Of a DNA stretch of 64,000 nucleotides, positions 45,412-57,446 are shown one piece after another (position 1 is the stretch's first letter; every line of letters starts with the position of its first letter). Both the position numbers and the translations under genes were made by a program. Source of the DNA: Hyposmocoma kahamanoa (taxonomy: Eukaryota > Arthropoda > Insecta > Lepidoptera > Cosmopterigidae); the NCBI RefSeq assembly GCF_003589595.1, contig NW_020654810.1, forward strand, positions 9,466,739 through 9,530,738, given 5' to 3'. The notes beneath the pieces are model-generated. The model saw nothing but the letters and a program-made list of their open reading frames with translations. It was not told where the DNA came from and made no database searches.

Positions 45412-47729
45412 GACTATGGAAATCAAAGGACATGTTATATTGACATATATAAATCAGACGTTATATGTATATGATGCATTTAGACGGTAAAAATATGAAC
45501 TTTTTATTGTCTTTGTTTAAACTACTGCGTGCTGTCGTAAACCAAAAGAGATAGCACTACATTGATTTATGTCAAACACGGGAACCGAAAATACGTAACG
45601 TCATCTTAAACGCCTACTGTCCTCATTTTACCATTTTTGGAGTACCCTTTGACATCCGTATCCGGTAATCAAAGTGAAGTACAACAAATGTCAAAACCAA
45701 TGTTTGGCCAATTATTTTAGTGAATTATTCGCATGAATTGTAATGAAATGGACAAAAAGATTGACAGTGAGAACAATTACGTATTGATAAAATTGCGTCG
45801 CTGCAGCATTGCGGGTGCGGCAGTTGAAAAAGCGGAAATCAACCGAATGTTACATTACATTGGCATATGTTATTTTTCTGCCTACAAATCATACAATAGC
45901 CGAAATATCTCATGTAATTAGAATTTTGCTTTGGTTACTTTATATTGCCTGTTTGTTAGTATATTTTGATGATTGTTGATAACGATTATTTTGATATAGT
46001 GTTGTTCTTGTAAGCAGACATATTATCGATATTCTGTTATTGAAACAATTCACTACGAGGATTTATTATTTCATTATTATTATTTTTAAAGTTTACCTAC
46101 AAATGAAAAAAGGAAGAAAGAATGGTTGGAAATTACAGGACTGCCGAACATAAACATTGGATCAAATACCATGTTTTTTGTTCGCTCCATTCAAATTTAA
46201 ATAGACCTTTGAATGTAACTAGATTATATGATAATGCAATTCCATCGTTACATTTATTGGTAAATAACTTTATATTTAATAGCTTAGTATTATACTGTAA
46301 TCATACTTTGATTACAGTACACAAATTTGCAAACATAAAACACAGTAACAACAGTTTCAACATTCAAGCCATACATTTGCATGTCGATATTGACTTATTT
46401 ATGATTATGATACAACACTAAATCTCCGGTGTGGTGGACATTTTTGGCTTAGGTAGGGACGTTTATTCGGTAAATAAGGCAGCTCCTTTCCTTTATTTTT
46501 TTCCATCCGTTATGTAAAGATCTAACGATGTTCCGCGAAAAAATGTCAGAAACCTAAACTATGAAGTAAAATTATAATCTACAATCTGGCAGTATGGCCA
46601 ATTACACGGCTTAACCTGAATTCCGAACTTGGAGACTGGAAAAAAATAAAAGTCTAAGATTCCGAAGGCCGAAATGTGTTTCTACTATTGACATGTGTCA
46701 TTCTAATCAAGCCAAATTTTACGGAGTGTAATTAAAAATTTGTAAATATCTCCGTGGAATCAAAATCAGTTACAAAATCTGAAATCAAATCGTTTGGCTA
46801 TGGCTATTAAAAACAAAACCGCTTTGAGCATTAAAAAGAAAACAACCATTGACAGCAACATCTCAACGGATATTCTGCTCTTTTATTTATTGTCTTTTAA
46901 AAGAAACATCAAACGAGCCCGGACAAGCCAAGGGCCAACCGAACTAACCTAACCCAACCTTGTGCATTTATTATTATGTCTGCAGTCCTTGAGTGGCTAT
47001 TCGGGGTTGTCCGGACAGGCAGGTCGAGTTTCAATTGATGTTTTGTTGGTGCTGAATGTGACCGGCGCGGGTGCCGCGACCTGTCGGAAGGGAGGTGACA
47101 TTGCGCGACCGCTGCGATTATATACACCTGCTTGATGATGCACTGACGTCGCGTCTAGTATGAGTCTCACAAGGTCGCCTCTGATTGTTGCTCGTATCTA
47201 CAATACGGCACGTCGTACCTATTCGTCGTACCACGGCTTCTGATTGCCTTTGTTAATATAAGGAAAATGCAATGGAAAATTAGTCAGATACGCAATTGGT
47301 TTTCGCTGCTGATGATTTTAGATTTTCCTTTAAGTCACGTTAAAACAACGAACACTATTACTATGTTAATTAACGGGGCTGTTGAACGTTTCATTAATTA
47401 CTGATGATATTAGGTATATGCTATGATTATGATACATAAATGTGGTCAAGGAAATGGTACATATAAATAGAGGTCAATGAAATTGAAAAATATATGTTTT
47501 TAATTACAATGTGTAGATGTAGAGCCAATAGCTTAAGAATATCACAATATCTCAAAAATTTCAAGGATTTCCCGATAAAAAATATTGTATTTTCAGACGT
47601 AAATCATATTTCGATTACTCATGTTTATCGACCAATCATGTTTCTCGAAATGTTTCATTGTAATCGATCTAAATATCTGGCACAGGTGTTCCTCACCGAC
47701 AAAAGTCAAATTTCCCATGCATCTTCAAC
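45412..47729. other. Non-coding tract
   Basis: No gene is recognised. Open frames of 62-101 codons (45733, 46122, 47494) have no domain. A GC-rich patch lies at 47040-47180. Confidence 0.55.
47040..47180. promoter_or_regulatory. GC-rich island with CAAGGTCG
   Basis: CpG-rich patch with GGAGGTGACATTGCG and CAAGGTCG (47170-47177). Candidate regulatory element by motif and composition only. Confidence 0.2.
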
Positions 47730-47995
47730 CCTTTTATACTCACTGAAGGGCACGGGTCTTCTTTCAGGCGACGCTTTAGGCCTTAGTCCGCCACGCTAGA
47801 CATTGGGGAATTCTTCGACGTATAGGTTTCATCATAATGTTTTTGTTCACCGAAAAACTCATGGTATATATTAAATGAAATTTCATACCTAAATTCCGAG
47901 AAACTCAAACATGTAAGCCCAGATTTGAACTCACGGCCTCAGCTTGACATGCGGTAGTTGAAACCATGAGGCTACCACTTTTCCGCGGTGTCCAT
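47730..47995 (-). mobile_element. tRNA-derived SINE
   Basis: On the minus strand the head has an A-box-like GTGGTAGCCTCATGG (about 47978-47964) and a B box GAGTTCAAATC (47932-47922). The body contains TTTCGGTGAACAAAAACATTA and AGCGTGGCGGACTAAGGCC. It ends near AGACCCGTGCCCTTCAGTGA at about 47731. The body blocks are those of a SINE type I recognise as abundant in Lepidoptera. Confidence 0.75.
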
Positions 47996-48084
47996 GTGTC
48001 CACCATTATGTATTTAGAAGCGCAGCTGCTACAGCACCACAGTCGCGCCACTGTAGCGCTTCTACAAGCGTCTAGTTTCAAGAA

Positions 48085-48530
48085 GCCCTAAAATGTATTT
48101 ATAAGGCTCTATGGGAATCCATACTATCATACAGTGTTAATTATGATGATATGATATATTATTCAGTATTAATAATACTGGGTAAGAACAACAAAACGTA
48201 ATCTCCTAATTTTGAAAACAGTCCAAGGAGCAATCCTAAGAATAGCTTTTCGTCCATTCCTGTTCCTTACATAATTATTTAAATTTTGTAATGTTCTCAC
48301 TATCTGGCAACTGGACATTTTATAAAATCTCCTCCGGCAACATTGTAGCATGACTGCTCAATCCTAACAATTTAGTCAGCCCGGGGTTGGAGACCTGGTT
48401 ACTTGAGATACAGGTTTTCGTAGTTCAGAGACCAGCTTTAACAATCAGATTGTATTTCCATATTATGTAAAGCATTTACAAGTACTGTTTGTGGAGACAA
48501 TAAAATTATAAATAGATAGATAGAAAATTC
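48085..48530 (+). mobile_element. LINE 3' fragment with (TAGA)n tail
   Basis: Translation of short stretches gives TVQGAILRIAFRPF, resembling the post-thumb region of LINE ORF2 (a QRKILRI-like block), and later SSETSFNNQIVFPYYV in another frame. The segment ends ACAATAAAATTATAAATAGA followed by TAGA repeats (about 48515-48530). Frames are broken throughout. The family cannot be fixed from these pieces. Confidence 0.55.
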
Positions 48531-48984
48531 TTTATAAATCCGGAAAAATAGTTTCATTTCCTAAATTCTTTATTGTTAGCACCAGCAGAGCAACAATTGG
48601 CGATCTTATCGCTTACATCGATTTCATCCAGACAACCTCAAGATGGAGAGAGTTGAAACGTGAATAAATATACGCGTATATACATACACTCGTATACACA
48701 ATATAACAATATATAAATACATAATATATTCCTACAGACTCAATGCTTACAATATATGTTTTTAAAGAAGGCGAAGCAGCCTACTTCATTATTATTTTAT
48801 TATTATGTATTATTAGATAAAAAGAGGGATTTTGAAGAAAACAAATCTATCGTCGTCTTCACAAATGTATTATATTTTTAATTTATTGATAAAATTACTT
48901 GTCAACTCAGTATTAGGCCACTTTATAGTTCTAGCGAATGAAAAGTATTTTAAAATGTACAGTCAAGAGCACATCAAGATTCAC
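48531..48984. other. Non-coding spacer
   Basis: AT-rich; no feature seen apart from a 62-codon frame that enters family A copy 7. Confidence 0.5.
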
Positions 48985-49260
48985 ACTTTTTTGGTAGCAG
49001 TAGAGCTCCTTGAGAAATAGTTCGTCCAGGTTAGTACTGCCACCTTACCTATTTTTGCCGCCAAGCAGCAATGTCAGCATTACTGTATTCCGGTTTTGAA
49101 GAGTAAGGGTGCTGGTGAAATTACAGGCACATGGGACTTGTCAACTTACGTCTCAGGTGACTGGCGCTGTGGTAGTGCCACTCAGATCTTTGCAATTTAA
49201 AGCTCTGAGTGGCACTGTAACTATTATAGACAGGCGTGTAGCTTACCATCATCATATTTT
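48985..49260 (+). repeat. Repeat family A, copy 7 (near complete)
   Basis: One of the best copies. It starts TTTTTTGGTAGCAGTAGAGC, then CTCCTTGAGAAATAGTTCG, GCCGCCAAGCAGCAATG, TTCCGGTTTTGAAGAGTAAG and CATGGGACTTGTCAACTTAC. The hairpin arms are at about 49172-49219, followed by GACAGGCGTGTAGCTTACC. The A-rich tail is lost. Confidence 0.85.
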
Positions 49261-49639
49261 ATAACATGATGTTATAAAAAAACTTTAGATTTTGGCCCGC
49301 TTTTGTTACAAGCAACATAGCACTGATTTCAAAACTTAAGAATCAAGCTTGACGAAATCTAACCATGTACATGTTTATGTGGTTGCGTTCAATGGCAGCG
49401 GATGTAACCAAATTTGTTTATTACTAGTAAGGGCAGACGATTACAACAACAAACATTTTCCCAATTTACAATACTTACAACTAATATCCTCAAACAATGG
49501 CGAATAAAAATGTAATGTACCAGACATATCTCAAATATTTACGTATTTCCTGTAGTATGAGTACCAAAGCAACGGAATTCACTCCTTCGGTGCACTATCC
49601 AGATCAAAACCAAGAATTTTGTCATCCAAATAGGTACGC
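49261..49639. other. Non-coding spacer
   Basis: No supported feature. The 112-codon minus-strand frame ending at 49539 is the distal continuation of the LINE fragment that follows. Confidence 0.5.
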
Positions 49640-50094
49640 AGAAGCTGTATAGTGGTAAACCTTTAAAATAAAGTTTCTGTTTCTCTATAATTTTAAAACT
49701 CGCAAATGATTTATTATAATGATAAATTTTGAATATCATCCGGAATGTTATTATAGAAGCGTATATACATATACATAGCCCCTTAAACGAATTTGTGACT
49801 TCGTGAAGACGACTGTCAAGAACAGCTAGTTTATTTTTACTCCTCGTATTAATGTTATGTCTGTCACTATTTTTCATAAAAAAATTACTGTTCTTCTTAA
49901 CATAAATTACATTTTCATGAATGTAACTACGACAATAGTGTAAGAATGAAACTTATCTCTCAAAGACACTTTGGGGCCCAGATTTTAAATTGCTCTAACC
50001 GCTTTTACAGGACAAATATTCTATTAATATCGGCAGCATTACCCCAAAGCAAAATGCCGTATGTATGACATTAAACTGTGAAAGTAAACCAATC
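49640..50094 (-). pseudogene. LINE ORF2 C-terminal fragment, copy 2
   Basis: On the minus strand the piece begins AGATTGGTTTACTTTCACAG and carries ILLWGNAADINRIFVL, and then NINTRSKNKLAVLDSRLHE in the frame opening at 49877. It is collinear with 34284-34765 but independently broken. Frameshifts and a missing CGGAAACG segment separate the blocks. Confidence 0.7.
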
Positions 50095-50099
50095 TAGCA

Positions 50100-50190
50100 A
50101 TTTCAAATTATTTTCCTAGCGGGAATCGAACACGGGATTTACTTTAGCGCCTACAATGCAAATTATGGTGCCACCAAAGTCGTCGAATGC
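50100..50190 (-). mobile_element. Degraded tRNA-like SINE head
   Basis: On the minus strand GACTTTGGTGGCACCATAAT and GTTCGATTCCCGC stand at roughly the A and B box positions. The body is missing. It abuts the start of the LINE fragment at 50094. Confidence 0.5.
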
Positions 50191-51030
50191 ACGTATAACT
50201 TATAAAACACAATAGATCACGTAGTTTGCGTCAAGTAGGTTATACTGAGCTATACGCCCGTGTTCACGTAATAAGAATGACATTTTGAGTTATATAATCA
50301 TGCGGAAGTCGATGACGGCGGCGAATTTTAAGCCCCTGTAAATTACGTATATGTACGTAAATGACGTTATTGCATTATATTGCTTACAAATTACAAATTC
50401 AAAATGTAAGTCCGTATAAATACAGACTGTAATCGTGAAGTGTGCCCAGTCGATTATTCCGTATATATATGAGATATCAAAAACTTTTAAACTGATATGA
50501 AAAGTACGGTACGTAACGAGTAAAGCGATATCAATGAATTTTTTTTAAATAAAACTAGAAATGTCCAAAATTTTATCATTAAGCGCTGCATTTAATATGA
50601 CGTTCGTTTTACTTTAAAATAAATATTGATGTCGTGTTTGCAACAAACAAGTTAAATCTACGTTTACAATTTAGTTGTTTTTCTTATAATTACTTCACAT
50701 AAATGCATGCACAAAAGTTCCAACGCATTCATATCTACCTTATTATTCATAACCAAATAATATTGAATCAATGAAATTCTCGGTTCAAAGTCATGAAAGC
50801 CATAATGATGAAGGCCGGTATCGAGCAATGGCAGCACGATGATGCACGTCCCATTCAAGTGTCTACAATGGCCGGTAAACAAACACAACATACGTCAATC
50901 GAGGACAAATAAGCAGAGAGAGAGAGAGAGAGAACACAGAATGCAGCAGAACAGTAAATCAATTATACTAGAAGTACAGACATATATAAACACACTGTTT
51001 TAATATTTAAAATTAGAGCGCGCTGTATTA
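50191..51030. other. Non-coding tract
   Basis: No gene is recognised. An (AG)n run of about 18 bases lies at 50915-50932. Confidence 0.55.
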
Positions 51031-51110
51031 GTGTGATGGAAACTGACGATGTACTTGACGACGGAGCATGCACACCTATATAGCACCTGACTAACCTCTC
51101 TCGCCTTGAT
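51031..51110. repeat. Repeat family E, copy 2
   Basis: GTGATGGAAACTGACGATG and GGAGCATGCACACCTATATA, followed by TCTCGCCTTGA, match 6484-6560 in order. Direction relative to any parent LINE is unknown. Confidence 0.55.
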
Positions 51111-51260
51111 AAGTCAAAATTAAAGTCAAAATCAAAGTCAAAGTCAAATAATCATTTATTCCATAGGTAAAATTTTTATACGTGAAAACGAAGGCCCAAG
51201 TTATAGCATTCAGGGAACAAATCTGCGGGCAGAAAATTTCACTCCAATGCCGTACGCCAT
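51105..51260 (-). mobile_element. LINE 3' end with (GACTTT)n tail
   Basis: On the minus strand the segment reads TTTTACCTATGGAATAAATG then ATTATTTGACTTTGACTTTG, i.e. an AATAAA signal followed by tandem GACTTT (51150 down to 51110). This is the usual form of a non-LTR retrotransposon end. Only untranslated sequence is seen. Confidence 0.6.
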
Positions 51261-51933
51261 ATAAACGTGGAAGCGTAACGCTTCATTCAAATTTGGGTAG
51301 GTATATCTACAACATAGGAGTGGAACCCTAGCCTACGTCTTATAACTTCACGTCCTTTTCCCATTGTTATAGGCAGATACTACAGCCTTCCACTTGCTAC
51401 GGTCCTGACACACATGTTTCGCATCATCAACACGCATCAAAGCTTTCATATACGCTCGTCAGTTAAGGGTTCTTGACCTGACCATTCTTTATGATGTCCT
51501 CAATTTGTCGTGCAAGTCGCCTTGGTCAGCCCTTACCTTCTTGAATATCTACTTTGATTATACAAATGTAGTCTTTACACTGCTCTGAAAATGAATACGG
51601 ACACATAACTTTGAATTCGAAACAAACATTGTTTGGACACACAGAAAGGCAGCTTTGTCTCCGATTTTGCAATCCCAAATTCCCAGTTACTTGGTAACTT
51701 AATACTGTTAAATAAATTGCTTACACACAAAATGCATTTTCCTTTTTCTTGGATGCGCTTCGATGGATGGTTTGATTGGAGTATGGTAGAGAAAGACAAT
51801 TTCACAGCACAAATTGTATAATTATAACAACTGTCTTATAATAAATAATAAATTAGTTTTCTTTCCTACAGCACGCCCTTATGGCGGAAGAATCCTGAGC
51901 AGAGGTCCGAGCCCATTTGAACGCCCTAAGTTT
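51261..51933. other. Non-coding tract
   Basis: No gene is recognised. Short frames at 51575-51821 on both strands have no domain. Confidence 0.5.
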
Positions 51934-52062
51934 CATTTTCCACTAAGCGACTAGCTGCGGGCGGTTGGCCGCGAGCGACTCTATTTCACTTCAGAGTTGC
52001 AGCCGCCTCAATAGCTATGGTATATGACTTATTTAAATAAATAAACCGCTTAGTGGAAAATG
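51934..52062. mobile_element. Fold-back MITE-like hairpin
   Basis: CATTTTCCACTAAGCG (51934-51949) is repeated exactly inverted at 52047-52062. Inside, GGCGG/CCGCC and GCGACTCT/AGAGTTGC also pair, so most of the 129 bases can fold back. The true ends may lie further out; no duplication was fixed. Confidence 0.55.
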
Positions 52063-52159
52063 CGTGTTAGACCTGCTACTTAATTTTTTACCCTTCATAA
52101 AAAAGGTCATAATAAATTGTGCACATTGAAAGCAAGAGTTAGCCATCCATTTTACCAAA

Positions 52160-52300
52160 ATGTGTCAGGGGATGTAGTTCGTGAAATTACAGCACATTAG
52201 GCATATGGGACTTGTCAACTTATGTTTCAAGGTAACGGGCGCAGTGGCAGTGCCCCTCAGAGCTTTGCGATTTAAGCATCAGGCACTTGTCGCTTGGTAC
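52160..52300 (+). repeat. Repeat family A, copy 8 (fragment)
   Basis: From TGTCAGGGGATGTAGTTCG through GGGACTTGTCAACTTATG and CAGTGCCCCTCAGAGCTTTG to CAGGCACTTGTCGC. Half of the hairpin is deleted. AT-rich pyrimidine-rich sequence follows to about 52490. Confidence 0.75.
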
Positions 52301-52962
52301 AATAATAAAAAATCTTTCCCCTTCAGTCTGTTTTTAATAACCTTCTCTTTTCCTGCACTATTTTTCACACCTCCTTATTACTTTTTCTTTCCGTTCCCCA
52401 AATTCCCTCCATTCTTTTTCAGCACCATATCTCAAATGTTTCCAATCGTTCTATGTCTCTTCTGTAACACATAAAATACTTTAAATAAAGTTATACGTGA
52501 CACTACATTACCTCTATATGCTAAACGTAACCGTTATTGAAAGTTTATTGTATTGTAGTGAATAATACACGGTAAATATGTGACTAATATAGCACTTGAG
52601 TGCATAAATATACAATAAACCACATGTTCTAACCACAATGTTATTCTGGGGTTCAAGGTTGAAGGTACAGTGGACAATTAAGTTTTAATTATATTTATTA
52701 AGTATTACTTGCATTCATGTAAATTTCCATTGTATATTATGTATACCTGGAATGAAATGTATTGTTATTTGTATCACATTTGTCGTAAAAGACATGATGA
52801 TTTACGTTACGTTTCGTAAAGTAGTGTAGTGAAGTCATGCGATTTTGTTTTGTGACAATCCGTTTCCCTACTATTCATCCCGTTCACGAATGGACATTAA
52901 GTACATTTCGTCCACTCCAAAGCACTTTAGGCTAGTAATAATCTCAGTACATAGTACTAAAA
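52301..52962. other. Non-coding tract
   Basis: No gene is recognised. The first 150 bases are markedly pyrimidine-rich. Confidence 0.5.
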
Positions 52963-53172
52963 AACCGACCTCAAAAGTCATTCATCCCCTAGTTTGCCAC
53001 CCTTACATGTGGAACATTTTCTTCAAATTTAAATGCAACCACTACAGAGGTACCTTCTTTCCAACAATAAAATAATCATCAAAATCGGTTCACAAATTGC
53101 CAGAGTTATCGCGTAACGTACATACAAAAAACACAGGCAAATAGAGAACCTCCTCCTTTCTTCAAGTCGGTT
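52963..53172 (-). repeat. Repeat family C, copy 2
   Basis: It begins AACCGACCTCAAAAG and ends CTTCAAGTCGGTT, inverted ends of about 10 bp. The interior matches copies 1 and 3 in reverse (GTACCTTCTTTCCAACAA, ATCATCAAAATCGGTTCAC). It is the most compact copy. Confidence 0.75.
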
Positions 53173-55744
53173 AAAAATATATATTAATATTTTTTTATTT
53201 AGAACCTTTAGAACTTATGTGATCAAGTAATTCAATATGTTTGCCTGTTTTTAACACGCATCATTAGAGCATAAAGATACGTATTAAAGCAAATTCAAAA
53301 TAAAAGCGTAGTGTTATTTAATAACTTAACGTGTAATTTAGTTGACCAACCGAAGAGAAAGCAATAAAGTCTTAGACTATGGAACATCCTCTAAAATAAA
53401 GTTAATTATTGTTCTTATTGTTATTGTGTCAATGTCAAAAAGCGTTGCACACTCCAAAGTGCGCAAACTCTACATTTAGTAGTGTGTGACCTCCTTGCAT
53501 CGTCATCCCACCTTTTTATTTGAATTTCTTTATTTTGTTGTATTTAAATTCAAATTTTGAATTGTTCCACAGTTTTTTGCCTCACATTCTGATTTTGTTT
53601 CGTTCCATCGTCACTCCCTGCCCGATCGCGATAGCGAACACATGTCTTCTTATATTTTTGAACCTTTTACTAGTTATATTTACACCGTTTACATTTTAAA
53701 GATCATAATATTATAGTAAAACCTGAATAAATACCTATACAACTGGACTTTCAACTTTTGAACTACTAAACTTACTAAATAAAATGTATGGAGGCTGCCG
53801 AGGCTACTACTACATTCCATCCAACAGGACACAACGCTACCAGCACCAGCAGCCCTCTTAGAGTAGTATCGTACCGATTTTATCTTCCCTGGTATGATAT
53901 TGAGATCAGACCATCTTACTATCATGCAATCTTTTTCATCATCAGATTTGTCTACGGTCTGCAATCTTCTGCCATAAATAGCTGTCGATCGAAATTAAAA
54001 TTAGAGCATGTTTGGTGTGCGATGCATCGCGTTATAATTATTACCGATGCACAAGTGAAGTGGCTTCAAAGGAATTAGGTCGTTGATCGACACGGCCATG
54101 AGGGACGAACGTGCGGGGGCCGGGGGCGGTCGGAATTCGCGTAACGTTACGTCAGCGGCCATCGGCCTCTCGCCGGTCGCTGACCCGCGGCTATCTCTAG
54201 TGCGGCCGCTAGTCGTACGCGCATTACGCACCTCGCACCGGGGATCTACTGTCACCTTGTCACACACATGTAACGTGTCATCTGCCTGCTGTCTACATTT
54301 TCCGTTATGTTATTACGAGGGATTCTATAAGAAATACACAAGGATGGAAAAGTCGACTATTTATGAGAAAAAAAGAATTGCACACTGATGTGGCGACATT
54401 CGTACAATAAGTAGACCTAAAAAGCTCTATAAGATTTGCTATTGTATACCGTAAACCTCGCTAAGCGTAAACATGTGACACCTCTATAATTTTCTATAAA
54501 TTCGCTTATTCTCCTTGAAAGTTGGAGTAACATACAAAATAATGACAATCCATTTTCCCTGCAGACATAGCGACAACAGTAACAACGGATTGCGAAAAAC
54601 ACATCGACGAACTCAACGTATAAAATTAATGGGCGATATGTGGATCATAATCTTCAGTTTTAGTGTCTAATATTCACATGTACCTACTAAATTATGAGAT
54701 CATCAATTTCCCTTTGAAAATCGTAGTTGTAAATAAAGTGTGTTTTCCATGGTTATAAGATAAAACCTAAGACAGCTAATCGTGTCTTACTAAATGTGCG
54801 TTGAATAAGATATCTCGATTGATCAAATTAAGTTCACGAACAAAACATGTTAAGCATTTAACGTCAGAAGATTATTTAAAAAGTAACACGAAAGCGCTTG
54901 GTCAATTAATAAATGGATCGTAAACAAATGACGTCAGCAAAATTATCGCGCAGTACAAAAACCCATCGACAAATATTTCATCCTATTGTGACGCAGGGTC
55001 ATTTACAAATAGCTTTCAAATCACGTATGTTTTCATAAAATCGCTTGGTGTATAAGGCCACATCCACAAAATGACATCTTTTCAAGATAAAGGCTTAAAA
55101 ATTTTACGAACGAAATTAGTCGATAACTTTCCTATGCTTAAAAGGTCTATACAACCTCAAATGGCTTTGGTTAATTCGTATAACAGTAAAAATGTTGAGT
55201 CAATCACTTTGGAAAAAATATATAGTAAAATTGAGGATAAACACTAATTACTGTATGGTGTGAAAATACGATTCCTAACAACTTTCACGATAGAAAAAAC
55301 ACTCACGAAACTTTACAAGAAAACCGCTCTTTATTCTATAGGTACTTTACATATACCAATATATTTTTTTTATATCAACTGAACTAAATAGGACACGTAT
55401 AGTATACGATATACATTTTTCTAATGGCTTTCATTTCGTTAGTAAAAAAATAAATTCTAAAATAAAGCCAGGGTCCCTGCCTCTCGACCCAAGCAAAATC
55501 AACCGTATTAGTACGGGAATAACTTGAATTCGAGCTGACGTAGTATCGTCTTTTAAGTATGACATTTTTTAATTTTTTCATAAACGTAATCTGCTCCATG
55601 TAATTCGTATTATTCATCTATAATTTAAGAACGTATTCTTAGAATGAGACGTTCAGTATTTCCTTTACTACTGTGTCTATAACTGCCCTTATCATATTAT
55701 ATTACAAATATTGCCTTATTATAACTAACGTAACCGACATTTTT
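53173..55744. other. Non-coding tract with GC-rich patch
   Basis: No gene is recognised. A CpG-rich patch at 54095-54260 carries overlapping frames on both strands (88 and 101 codons) without domains, so the frames probably reflect composition. TGACGTCA occurs at 54929-54936. TTAGACTATGGAA near 53373 recurs at 45191 and 45409. Confidence 0.5.
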
Positions 55745-56037
55745 AGCGCAGCGACGGGACCAATGAGTCGTGCGCATGTTGGTAAGCTACACGCCTGTCC
55801 ATAACAGATGCAGTGCCACTCAGAGCTTTAAATCGCAAAGACCTGAGGGGCACTGCCACTGCGCCCCTGAGACATAAGTTGACATGTCCCATGTGCCTAT
55901 AATTTCACCAGCACCCTTACACTTCAAAACCGGAACGCAGTAATGCTAACGTTACTGCTTGGCGGCAGAAATAGGTAAGATGGCAGTACTTCCCTGGACG
56001 GACTCTTTCACATCGAGGTCTACTGCTGCTAAAAAAA
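55745..56037 (-). repeat. Repeat family A, copy 9 (near complete)
   Basis: Minus-strand copy with GACGGGACCAATGAGTCGTG, hairpin at 55812-55862 (GCAGTGCCACTCAGAGCTTT), ACTGCTTGGCGGCAGAAATA and CTTCCCTGGACGGACTC. The A-tail (here T-rich) is shortened. Confidence 0.85.
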
Positions 56038-56062
56038 TTGAATTATTAATTAATTAATAAGA

Positions 56063-56536
56063 AATTGAATTATTAACAAATCTACAAGATCTACAACCCC
56101 CTGTAATCGGCTTTTAGAATATTATTTAGTTTCAGTTTTATTGCTAAGCAAAACAGCGTAATTGTCGTTTTTAAGTACCAATATAACTTTAGGTGCCAAT
56201 ACCTCTAGGTGGAGAAGGCGAACGTATTTTGCTGTTCGCCTAATCCCCTAGTGAGGCTAGTGGGCTCTGGATAGCGACTCCGGAGCCTGCATTGCACGGC
56301 CTCACTCGTCTGGGGGGTGGATCGGCGCAAACTGGGGTGGCCGGACGACGTCGTGATGAATATCCACTGTTCTGGGGGAGAGTCCCCACAAAAAAAAATC
56401 TCGGATAAATCTTTATAGGTATCGCTGAGTCCAGGGAGACTTAGTGGTAGGTATCTATAAAGATTTACCCCCCGTAAAAAAAAGGTACCAATTCCTCGAA
56501 AGTAACCGAAACGCTAATGCATTAGTTATGATAAAA
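56063..56536 (+). repeat. Repeat family B, copy 3, split by an insertion
   Basis: The left part runs 56063-56205 (GAATTATTAACAAATCTAC, TTTCAGTTTTATTGCTAAGC) and the right part 56483-56536 (AGGTACCAATTCCTCGAAAG, TAACCGAAACGCTAATGC). Between them lies a 277-bp insertion. With the insertion removed the copy is collinear with 32283-32512. Confidence 0.75.
56206..56482 (+). mobile_element. 277-bp retroposed insertion with target duplication
   Basis: The insertion is flanked by AGGTGCCAATACCTC (56191-56205) and AGGTACCAATTCCTC (56483-56497), matching at 13 of 15 positions. It ends in an A-run (GTAAAAAAA). Long duplication plus A-tail is the mark of LINE-driven retroposition. The insert starts with a hairpin (AGGCGAAC/GTTCGCCT, 56215-56240) and is GC-rich in its first 180 bases. 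An internal CCCCACAAAAAAAAA is followed by a second hairpin TAAATCTTTATAG/CTATAAAGATTTA. No A or B box is apparent, so it is not a typical tRNA SINE. Confidence 0.65.
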
Positions 56537-57409
56537 AGGACAGAATACACTGTAAGGGTCTTGCTCTTTAAACTTCCGATTAAATCATTCAATCGCATCA
56601 TCTGGTTGAAAAATAAATTATTATATTATATGAAATTTGTTAGTATTATCCAAGATTACACATTCGACGTAAAGCTGACATTTAAAGTCCAGGTTAACGT
56701 CGTGGTAAGCATCGTGCGAGGTCGTTGCCCCAGTTCTGAATCCACGCCTGCGCTGAAGGCATCACTACTGGTGCCAGTACCACTCGTTGGTATGGTACTG
56801 CGGCCGAAACGGGAAATAATACGGTTCATTCCATTTCAAGACAAACACTCTGCTTGATTTATGTCTTTGAGCGCAAAAAAGTTGAAGATCGATGATGATG
56901 CATTAAAAAAGAGATCCTCGTACTTACGAAATAGAATATATGTATAAGAAATAAAGATTAACAAAATAAGGCGTTAACTGATTTACATTGATTTGTTCAT
57001 TCGGAATCCGATAGACTTACAAACACGTTTAATAAGTAAGTGAATTCTATGTTTATGCTGAACCGATAACTTATCTTTTTACAAACACTGATCTACTATT
57101 TCCACAATATACATATATTAAGTATAAAAAAGTTAAATACAAATAAAAAAAACACACCTAGAATGCATCTGCTAAAATTCATAATTACACTAATTCAAAA
57201 ATGTTGTCGTTAATCATGGACAATTGTAATGAAAACCTCTAAATGACCTGCGGCTTTTTGAGTTGAATAAATTACTAATGGCTTTCATAACGAAATAACC
57301 TTTAGGTATTTCAATTCGGGTGACAAGCAAAAACACGTAAACAGAGCGTCCTTGACCCATCCTATGTTATCCATATTATTAATTAATTATTTAGTGTAAT
57401 TTGTACATC

Positions 57410-57446
<37 letters not shown>

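Noticed and set aside
54083..54388. Coding exon in the 54.1-kb GC patch
   Set aside because: Open frames exist on both strands at once, as expected from composition; no conserved residues seen.
56444..56857. A 137-codon gene
   Set aside because: It starts in the tail of a retroposed insertion and runs through family B; no domain.
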